DNA from: an uncultured Jannaschia sp.
Lineage (GTDB): Bacteria > Pseudomonadota > Alphaproteobacteria > Rhodobacterales > Rhodobacteraceae
DNA length: 14,009 bases
Assembly: GCA_937916365.1 (NCBI GenBank)
Contig: CALFSY010000058.1
Coordinates: 1 to 14,009 of the forward strand
Direction of reading: 5' to 3'
This document shows positions 9,201 to 14,009 of this stretch, one piece after another. Below the pieces are notes generated by a model. The model was not told where the DNA came from and did no database searches. It saw nothing but the letters and a program-made list of their open reading frames with translations. The translations under genes and the position numbers were made by a program. Position 1 is the first letter of the stretch, and every line of letters starts with the position of its first letter.

Positions 9201-10500
9201 CGACGACCAAGGCGTAGAACGGGCGCATTTCAAGTTGGGCTATGGCACCAAGGTTCACGTGGCCGAGGGTACCAAGGTATCGCGCGGGGAACGTTTGTTT
9301 GAATGGGATCCCTACACCCTGCCGATAATTGCCGAAAAGGCAGGGCGGGTGAAATTTGTTGATCTGGTAAGCGGCGTTTCCGTGCGCGACGAAACCGATG
9401 ATGCCACAGGCATGACACAGAAAATTGTCGTCGATTGGCAAACCGCATCACGGGGCAATGAATTGAAACCTGAAATCTTGATCCTAGGCGCAGATGGCGA
9501 ACCTGTGCGCACCGGTCAGGGCACCCCCGTAACCTACCCAATGTCGGTGGATGCGATCCTATCAGTCGAAGATGGGCAAGATGTTCAGATCGGTGAAGTC
9601 GTGGCCCGTATCCCACGTGAGGGCGCAAAAACAAAGGACATTACCGGCGGTTTGCCCCGTGTGGCCGAATTGTTCGAGGCACGGCGCCCCAAAGACCACG
9701 CGATCATCGCAGAAATTGACGGGTATGTGAAATTCGGCCGCGATTTCAAAAACAAACGCCGCATTGCGATTGTTCCCGCCGATGAAAGCCTGGAACCCGT
9801 GGAATATATGGTGCCAAAGGGCAAACATATTCCGGTGGCCGAAGGCGATTTCATCCAAAAAGGCGATTACATCATGGACGGCAACCCCGCCCCCCACGAT
9901 ATTTTGCGTATCATGGGGATTGAGGCGTTGGCCAACTACCTCATTAATGAGGTGCAAGATGTTTACCGCCTACAAGGGGTGAAAATAAACGACAAACACA
10001 TCGAAGTGATCGTGCGCCAAATGTTGCAGAAATGGGAAATCTTGGACAGTGGGGAAACCACCCTGCTTAAAGGCGAACATGTCGACAAGGCAGAATTTGA
10101 TGAAATCAACGCCAAGGCCATTTCCGAAGGGCGCCGCCCGGCGGAGGGTGAGCCAATTCTGCTTGGGATTACGAAAGCATCATTGCAGACGCGATCGTTC
10201 ATTTCCGCCGCATCGTTCCAGGAAACCACCCGCGTGTTGACCGAGGCCTCGGTGCAAGGAAAGCGTGATAAACTTTTGGGCCTAAAAGAAAATGTTATCG
10301 TGGGCCGTTTGATACCGGCAGGCACCGGCGGGGCCACACAACGCGTGCGCCGCATTGCGCAAGAACGCGATCAAGTTTTGATCGACGACGCCGCACAGGC
10401 CGAGGCCGAGGCGCTGGCCCTTGCCGCACCGGATGATTTCACGATGTCTGATTTCGGTCTGCCTGAGGCAATGGATATGACAGAGGACGCCGCAGAATAA
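6259..10500 (+). CDS. rpoC: DNA-directed RNA polymerase subunit beta'
   Basis: This is the beta' subunit of RNA polymerase and carries the catalytic magnesium site. Starting at ATG 6259 it has 1413 residues, as in other Rhodobacterales. An alternative ATG at 6253 would add Met-Ala. The N-terminal zinc site has Cys72, Cys74, Cys87 and Cys90 (CLCG...CEKCG). The catalytic NADFDGD motif is at 461-467, with three aspartates that hold Mg2+. The second zinc site has Cys811, Cys885, Cys892 and Cys895. The trigger-loop neighbourhood [21 protein letters not shown] follows directly. The C-terminus ends in an acidic, Ala-rich tail that varies between species. It is co-directional with rpoB. The 111-base gap contains only short CATG-type complementarities and no terminator, so it is co-transcribed. 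A strong terminator follows 30 bases after the stop. Confidence 0.99.
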   Translation: MNQELTQNPFNPLVPPKAFDEIKVSLASPERILSWSYGEVKKPETINYRTFKPERDGLFCARIFGPIKDYECLCGKYKRMKYRGVVCEKCGVEVTLQKVRRERMGHIELAAPVAHIWFLKSLPSRIGLMLDMTLRDLERILYFENYVVIEPGLTDLTYGQLMSEQEYMDAQDAYGMDAFQANIGAEAIREMLSNIDLEAEATKLREELKEATGELKPKKIIKRLKIVESFLDSGNRPEWMILTVVPVIPPELRPLVPLDGGRFATSDLNDLYRRVINRNNRLKRLIELRAPDIIVRNEKRMLQESVDALFDNGRRGRVITGTNKRPLKSLSDMLKGKQGRFRQNLLGKRVDFSGRSVIVSGPELKLHQCGLPKKMALELFKPFIYSRLEAKGLSSTVKQAKKLVEKERPEVWDILDEVIREHPVLLNRAPTLHRLGIQAFEPILIEGKAIQLHPLVCSAFNADFDGDQMAVHVPLSLEAQLEARVLMMSTNNVLSPANGAPIIVPSQDMILGLYYVTLEREGMPGEGMIFASQDEVEHALNAGDVHLHAKITARIKQIDDEGNEVLKRYQTTVGRLRLGALLPLNAKAPFDLVNRLLRKGEVQQVIDNVYRYCGQKETVIFCDRVMTVGFQEAFKAGISFGKDDMVIPNAKWDIVENVRDQVKEFEQQYMDGLITQGEKYNKVIDAWSKCNDQVTDAMMDTISAKQLDDTGAEKEPNSVYMMAHSKARGSVTQMKQLGAMRGLMAKPDGSIIETPIISNFKEGLTVLEYFNSTHGARKGLSDTALKTANSGYLTRRLVDVAQDCIVRMEDCGTENTITAQDVVHDGEIVSSLAERILGRTAGEDVLVPGSDEIIVAKGEVIGERRADAITAAGVQTVAIRSPLTCEAEEGVCAACYGRDLARGTRVNVGEAVGIIAAQSIGEPGTQLTMRTFHIGGVAQGAQQSFQEANVEGTVAFSNPNLLTNPMGEQVVTGRNMQMSISDDQGVERAHFKLGYGTKVHVAEGTKVSRGERLFEWDPYTLPIIAEKAGRVKFVDLVSGVSVRDETDDATGMTQKIVVDWQTASRGNELKPEILILGADGEPVRTGQGTPVTYPMSVDAILSVEDGQDVQIGEVVARIPREGAKTKDITGGLPRVAELFEARRPKDHAIIAEIDGYVKFGRDFKNKRRIAIVPADESLEPVEYMVPKGKHIPVAEGDFIQKGDYIMDGNPAPHDILRIMGIEALANYLINEVQDVYRLQGVKINDKHIEVIVRQMLQKWEILDSGETTLLKGEHVDKAEFDEINAKAISEGRRPAEGEPILLGITKASLQTRSFISAASFQETTRVLTEASVQGKRDKLLGLKENVIVGRLIPAGTGGATQRVRRIAQERDQVLIDDAAQAEAEALALAAPDDFTMSDFGLPEAMDMTEDAAE

Positions 10501-10530
10501 GGCGCAATTTATCCATCGTATATGCAAACA

Positions 10531-10563
10531 AACGCCCCGCGATGACGTGGGGCGTTTTCTTTT
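10531..10563 (+). terminator. Intrinsic terminator after rpoC
   Basis: Bases 10531-10541 pair with 10546-10556 in an 11-bp stem (one G-U pair, GCCCC/GGGGC core) around an ATGA loop. The stem runs straight into a T-rich tract, TTTTCTTTT at 10555-10563. TGCAAA (10523-10528) and TTTGCA (10561-10566) can extend the base. This is a textbook rho-independent terminator ending the rplJL-rpoBC unit. Confidence 0.9.
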
Positions 10564-10584
10564 GCAAATGCAAGATGGGTTGTG

Positions 10585-10613
10585 TTGACAGCCCCTCCAA
10601 TTTCGCTTAACAG
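10585..10613 (+). promoter_or_regulatory. Promoter for the rpsL-rpsG-fusA unit
   Basis: A perfect TTGACA (10585-10590) is separated by 17 bases from TAACAG (10608-10613), which matches TATAAT at three positions, including the first two. Alphaproteobacterial housekeeping promoters often have a strong -35 and a loose -10. It lies just downstream of the rpoC terminator. A start near 10620 would give a leader of about 200 bases before rpsL. Confidence 0.6.
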
Positions 10614-10711
10614 CCTGCTTGTCTGACCCAGAGATCTCTGCCCGGGGTTTATTTGGTCAATATAAAATTCAGTGGTTATGATCTGGGTTGTTTACATGCC
10701 TTGATCCTCTG

Positions 10712-10784
10712 AAACGCCGAACGCAACATCTTCCAGGTTGGAATAAGATGTATGCGATATTGGCGTTTGCGTGCGTTGCGCACG
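10712..10784 (+). promoter_or_regulatory. Long-hairpin 5' leader of rpsL
   Basis: A long interrupted hairpin is formed by four stacked stems: AAACGCC (10712-10718) with GGCGTTT (10762-10768), CGCA (10722-10725) with TGCG (10753-10756), CATCTT (10727-10732) with AAGATG (10745-10750), and CCA (10733-10735) with TGG (10739-10741). A second hairpin follows at once, CGTGCG (10770-10775) with CGCACG (10779-10784). The structure ends 39 bases before the rpsL start. Nested pairing over 57 bases is unlikely to be chance. Its role, perhaps autoregulation by S12 or S7, is inferred. Confidence 0.5.
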
Positions 10785-10823
10785 GGCCGCGCATAAGGAT
10801 GACATGAGGAATAGGAAACCCTG

Positions 10824-11195
10824 ATGCCAACAATTCAACAGTTGATCCGCAAACCGCGGCAGCCAAAGATAAAACGATCCAAGTCGCAGCATTTGGAAAA
10901 CTGTCCGCAAAAACGCGGTGTGTGCACGCGCGTCTATACGACAACGCCGAAAAAACCAAACTCGGCCATGCGTAAAGTTGCCAAAGTGCGCCTGACCAAT
11001 GGGTATGAGGTTATCAGCTATATTCCCGGCGAAAGCCATAATTTACAGGAACATTCCGTCGTATTAATCCGCGGTGGCCGGGTAAAAGATTTGCCAGGTG
11101 TGCGCTATCACATTTTGCGCGGCGTCTTAGATACCCAAGGCGTGAAAGATCGTAAACAACGCCGGTCAAAATATGGCGCCAAGCGCCCGAAATAA
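10824..11195 (+). CDS. rpsL: 30S ribosomal protein S12
   Basis: S12 lies at the decoding centre of the small subunit and affects translational accuracy. It has 123 residues, the normal length, and starts [12 protein letters not shown]. The ATG at 10824 has AGGA at 10813-10816, seven bases upstream. Conserved segments are [20 protein letters not shown] (27-46) and [14 protein letters not shown] (83-96). Lys43 and Lys88, where substitutions give streptomycin resistance, are unaltered. Asp89, the residue methylthiolated by RimO in many bacteria, is present. It is the first gene of the str-type unit, with rpsG starting 15 bases after the stop. Confidence 0.99.
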   Translation: MPTIQQLIRKPRQPKIKRSKSQHLENCPQKRGVCTRVYTTTPKKPNSAMRKVAKVRLTNGYEVISYIPGESHNLQEHSVVLIRGGRVKDLPGVRYHILRGVLDTQGVKDRKQRRSKYGAKRPK

Positions 11196-11210
11196 AACGA
11201 GGATTGATTT

Positions 11211-11681
11211 ATGTCACGCCGTCACGCCGCCGAAAAACGCCAGGTTTTGCCAGACGCGAAATATGGTGATACCGTGCTTTCCAAATTCATGAATAATCTG
11301 ATGATTGATGGCAAAAAATCAATCGCCGAACGGATCGTCTACAATGCATTTGATCGTGTTGAAGGGCGCCTAAAACGTGCCCCGGTTGAGGTGTTTCATG
11401 AGGCGCTTGATAATATAAAGCCCGCTGTTGAGGTGCGATCACGCCGCGTGGGGGGGGCGACATATCAGGTTCCGGTTGAGGTGCGGCCCGAACGGCGCGA
11501 GGCGTTGGCGATCCGCTGGTTAATCTCGGCCGCGCGGGGGCGTAACGAAAACACAATGGAAGAACGCCTTGCCGGGGAATTGGTTGATGCCCTTAACGCA
11601 CGCGGTGCAGCGGTGAAAAAACGCGAAGACACCCACAAAATGGCCGACGCCAACAAAGCGTTCAGCCATTACCGATGGTAA
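11211..11681 (+). CDS. rpsG: 30S ribosomal protein S7
   Basis: S7 binds the 3' domain of 16S rRNA, starts assembly of the 30S head and lies near the E site. It has 156 residues, the normal length. It starts [10 protein letters not shown], with GAGGA (11199-11203) seven bases before ATG 11211. The beta-hairpin arm is visible at about 73-91 ([19 protein letters not shown]), followed by [13 protein letters not shown] and the C-terminal [14 protein letters not shown]. The gene contains a run of eight G at 11450-11457, read in frame as Val-Gly-Gly-Ala. It is translationally close to rpsL (15-base gap) and followed by a 149-base gap before fusA. Confidence 0.99.
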   Translation: MSRRHAAEKRQVLPDAKYGDTVLSKFMNNLMIDGKKSIAERIVYNAFDRVEGRLKRAPVEVFHEALDNIKPAVEVRSRRVGGATYQVPVEVRPERREALAIRWLISAARGRNENTMEERLAGELVDALNARGAAVKKREDTHKMADANKAFSHYRW

Positions 11682-11796
11682 ACTGGGGCACAATCGTATG
11701 TTGAATGCATGGCCTGATATGCCACGCCAACCGGCCAACAAAGACAATAGCGCGCATTCCGCATGGTATGTGGCCCCCAAACTTTATAAACGGAGC

Positions 11797-11813
11797 TGAG
11801 GGTTGCCCCCTCA
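11797..11813 (+). promoter_or_regulatory. Hairpin just before the fusA ribosome binding site
   Basis: TGAGGG (11797-11802) pairs with CCCTCA (11808-11813) around a five-base loop. It ends five bases before AGGA (11819-11822). No T-tract follows immediately, so a terminator is unlikely; control of fusA translation or message stability is possible. The rest of the 149-base rpsG-fusA gap shows no gene. Confidence 0.4.
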
Positions 11814-11830
11814 ATCATAGGATTTTCCCC

Positions 11831-13948
11831 ATGGCACGCGAATACCCTTTGGAACGCTACCGCAATTTCGGTATCATGGCGCACATTGACGCCGGAAAGA
11901 CCACAACGACAGAACGTATTCTGTATTATACCGGTAAATCCCACAAGATTGGTGAAGTGCACGATGGGGCCGCCACCATGGATTGGATGGAACAGGAACA
12001 AGAACGCGGTATCACCATCACCAGTGCTGCGACCACAACCTTTTGGGAACGCACCGAAACGGGGCAAGACGCGCAAACCGAAAAGCATCGGTTTAACATC
12101 ATCGACACGCCCGGCCACGTTGATTTCACGATTGAGGTCGAACGCTCCTTAGCGGTGCTTGACGGGGCAATCGCCCTATTGGATGCGAATGCAGGGGTGG
12201 AGCCCCAAACAGAAACAGTGTGGCGCCAGGCCGATCGGTATCAGGTGCCGCGCATGGTGTTTGTTAACAAGATGGATAAAATTGGCGCGGATTTTTTCAA
12301 CTGTGTCAACATGATAAAGGAAAGAACTGGGGCAACCCCGGTGCCCGTCAATTTTCCCATCGGTGCGGAAGATAAACTTGAAGGTATCGTTGATCTGGTC
12401 ACGATGGAAGAATGGACCTGGGCGGGAGAAGATCTTGGCGCATCATGGACGCGCCAACCCATTCGCGATGATCTGAAAGATTTGGCCGATGAATGGCGTT
12501 CCAACCTGATTGAAGCCGCCGTTGAACAAGATGATGACGCGATGGAGGCGTATCTAGAGGGCTCTGAGCCCGATGTGGACACCTTGCGCACGCTGATTCG
12601 CAAAGGCACGCTATCGCTTAGCTTTGTGCCGGTTCTGGGCGGATCGGCATTCAAAAACAAAGGTGTGCAACCCTTGCTGAACGCTGTGATTGATTATTTG
12701 CCCGGCCCACTCGATATTCCCGCATATATGGGATTTAGGCCCGGTGATGAAACGGAGGAACGCAATATCGCCCGCTCTGCGGATGATACGCAACCGTTTT
12801 CCGGCCTGGCGTTCAAAATCATGAACGATCCGTTCATGGGCACGTTGACCTTTACACGCATTTATTCAGGCACGTTGAACAAAGGGGCCTCGCTGCTCAA
12901 TTCCACCAAAAATAAAAAAGAACGCATTGGGCGTATGGTCATGATGCATTCCAACAAACAAGAAGAAATTACCGAGGCCTTCGCCGGCGACATTATCGCC
13001 TTGGCCGGCCTGAAAGATACCACAACGGGCGATACGCTAACCGATGCGGCCCAACCCGTTGTTTTAGAAACGATGAGCTTTCCCGCCCCCGTGATCGAAA
13101 TCGCGGTTGAACCTAAAACCAAGGGCGATCAGGAAAAAATGTCGATGGGTCTGCAACGCTTGGCGGCCGAGGATCCATCGTTTCGCGTTGAAACCGATAT
13201 GGAATCTGGCCAAACCATTATGAAGGGGATGGGGGAGTTGCACCTTGATATTTTGGTGGATCGCCTCAAACGCGAATTCAAGGTCGAAGCCAATATCGGC
13301 GCCCCGCAGGTGGCCTATCGCGAAACCATCAGCCACGCTGTGGAACACACTTATACCCATAAAAAACAATCGGGTGGCTCAGGTCAATTTGCCGAAGTCA
13401 AACTTGAAATCGCGCCAACCGACCCAGGCGAGGGGTATTCATTTGAATCCCGCATCGTTGGGGGGGCTGTGCCCAAGGAATATATCCCCGGTGTCGAAAA
13501 AGGCATCGACAGCGTAATGGATAGCGGCCCCTTGGCTGGGTTTCCAGTGATTGATTTTAAGGTCGCGCTGATCGACGGTAAATTCCACGATGTGGATTCG
13601 TCTGTTTTGGCCTTTGAAATTGCCGCCCGCATGGGGATGCGCGAGGGCCTGAAAAAGGCGGGCGCAAAACTGTTGGAACCCATCATGCGGGTCGAGGTTG
13701 TTACGCCCGATGAATACACCGGTGGCATTATCGGCGATCTTACCTCGCGCCGCGGTCAGGTTCAGGGTCAGGATACGCGCGGCAATGCCATCGCCATCAA
13801 TGCATTTGTGCCATTGGCCAATATGTTTGGCTACATCAATACGTTGCGATCCATGTCTTCGGGCCGTGCACAATTCACGATGCAGTTTGACCATTATGAA
13901 CCCGTGCCGCAAAACATTTCCGAGGAAATCCAAGCAAAATTCGCCTAA
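11831..13948 (+). CDS. fusA: Translation elongation factor G
   Basis: EF-G is the GTPase that moves tRNAs and mRNA through the ribosome after each peptide bond and helps recycle ribosomes. It has 705 residues from ATG 11831 ([20 protein letters not shown]), the usual length. AGGA (11819-11822) lies eight bases upstream. The frame is open further upstream to 11705, but those 42 codons have no match to EF-G. G-domain motifs are AHIDAGKT at 17-24, RGITI at 59-63, DTPGH at 92-96, NKMD at 146-149 and the SAF of G5 at 272-274. Domain IV carries [12 protein letters not shown] around 509-520, and the C-terminus has [11 protein letters not shown] and a typical domain V end. It follows rpsL and rpsG in the conserved str order. 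This is the housekeeping form, with no sign of a duplicate or resistance-type paralogue. Confidence 0.99.
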   Translation: MAREYPLERYRNFGIMAHIDAGKTTTTERILYYTGKSHKIGEVHDGAATMDWMEQEQERGITITSAATTTFWERTETGQDAQTEKHRFNIIDTPGHVDFTIEVERSLAVLDGAIALLDANAGVEPQTETVWRQADRYQVPRMVFVNKMDKIGADFFNCVNMIKERTGATPVPVNFPIGAEDKLEGIVDLVTMEEWTWAGEDLGASWTRQPIRDDLKDLADEWRSNLIEAAVEQDDDAMEAYLEGSEPDVDTLRTLIRKGTLSLSFVPVLGGSAFKNKGVQPLLNAVIDYLPGPLDIPAYMGFRPGDETEERNIARSADDTQPFSGLAFKIMNDPFMGTLTFTRIYSGTLNKGASLLNSTKNKKERIGRMVMMHSNKQEEITEAFAGDIIALAGLKDTTTGDTLTDAAQPVVLETMSFPAPVIEIAVEPKTKGDQEKMSMGLQRLAAEDPSFRVETDMESGQTIMKGMGELHLDILVDRLKREFKVEANIGAPQVAYRETISHAVEHTYTHKKQSGGSGQFAEVKLEIAPTDPGEGYSFESRIVGGAVPKEYIPGVEKGIDSVMDSGPLAGFPVIDFKVALIDGKFHDVDSSVLAFEIAARMGMREGLKKAGAKLLEPIMRVEVVTPDEYTGGIIGDLTSRRGQVQGQDTRGNAIAINAFVPLANMFGYINTLRSMSSGRAQFTMQFDHYEPVPQNISEEIQAKFA

Positions 13949-14002
13949 TCACGCGGTTCATGCGTCGCCTCTCGGTGCTGTGTGTGGTCTATATATCTAG
14001 TT

Positions 14003-14009
14003 AAGGAGG
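14003..14009 (+). promoter_or_regulatory. Strong ribosome binding site of the next gene (probably tuf, EF-Tu)
   Basis: The window ends on AAGGAGG, a perfect match to the 16S rRNA 3' end, 54 bases after the fusA stop. In related genomes the EF-Tu gene follows fusA at this point. The coding sequence itself is outside the window, so its identity is inferred from gene order only. Confidence 0.6.

Larger units (their letters stand above)
10501..10823 (+). other. Non-coding region between rpoC and rpsL
   Basis: These 323 bases hold no gene. In order they contain the rpoC terminator (10531-10563), a TTGACA-type promoter (10585-10613), an unstructured stretch, a long imperfect hairpin and a second short hairpin (10712-10784), and the rpsL ribosome binding site (AGGA 10813-10816). 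This is the boundary between two transcription units. Confidence 0.75.

Noticed and set aside
10661..10666. TATAAA as an alternative -10 for rpsL
   Set aside because: The bases at the -35 position (CTGCCC region) do not match; the TTGACA pair at 10585 is better.
11785..11790. TATAAA as a -10 box of an internal fusA promoter
   Set aside because: No -35-like hexamer at 16-18 bases upstream, and fusA is expected to be co-transcribed with rpsG.
11705..11830. N-terminal extension of EF-G by 42 codons
   Set aside because: The extension has no EF-G similarity and no ribosome binding site; [12 protein letters not shown] at 11831 is the normal family start with AGGA eight bases upstream.
1..14009. 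CRISPR array, insertion sequence, tRNA or novel gene system
   Set aside because: No spaced direct repeats, transposase-like frames, terminal inverted repeats or cloverleaf patterns were seen; nearly all of the window is accounted for by core genes.

Overview
The window is chromosomal core-gene DNA from an alphaproteobacterium, most likely a Rhodobacterales (Roseobacter-type) organism. I base this on reading the proteins: RpoB, RpoC, L7/L12, S12, S7 and EF-G closely match the Rhodobacterales versions I know. Examples are RpoC opening with [12 protein letters not shown], the 1378-residue RpoB, and the Ala/Gly/Pro-rich tail of L10. Base composition looks moderate by eye and was not calculated. 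No database search was run.

Layout, all genes on the + strand. Positions 1-170 hold the last 55 codons of an outer-membrane beta-barrel protein. Positions 235-498 hold a small predicted exported protein of unknown function. Positions 499-864 carry no gene; they hold a possible promoter and a structured leader for rplJ. Then comes rplJ (865-1275, L10) and rplL (1361-1750, L7/L12). A 260-base gap with several strong hairpins follows, then rpoB (2011-6147) and rpoC (6259-10500). A clear intrinsic terminator lies at 10531-10563. A second unit starts with a TTGACA promoter and a long-hairpin leader, then rpsL (10824-11195), rpsG (11211-11681) and fusA (11831-13948). The window ends on a perfect ribosome binding site (14003-14009), presumably for tuf.

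How the genes work together: L10 and L7/L12 form the ribosomal stalk that recruits EF-G and other GTPase factors. RpoB and RpoC are the catalytic subunits of RNA polymerase. S12 and S7 are 30S proteins at the decoding centre and mRNA exit/E site, and EF-G drives translocation. The rpoC terminator and the promoter behind it indicate that the rplJL-rpoBC and rpsL-rpsG-fusA units can be transcribed separately.

Most of the window is ordinary, and I see no mobile element, CRISPR array, defence system or tRNA. The one real anomaly is in rplJ. The frame is open, but about 40 residues are missing from the middle of the RNA-binding N-terminal domain of L10, between residues 36 and 37. The other points of interest are non-coding: the rplJ leader, the hairpin series between rplL and rpoB, the long rpsL leader hairpin, and a 15-base rpsL-rpsG gap too short for an E. 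coli-type S7 operator.
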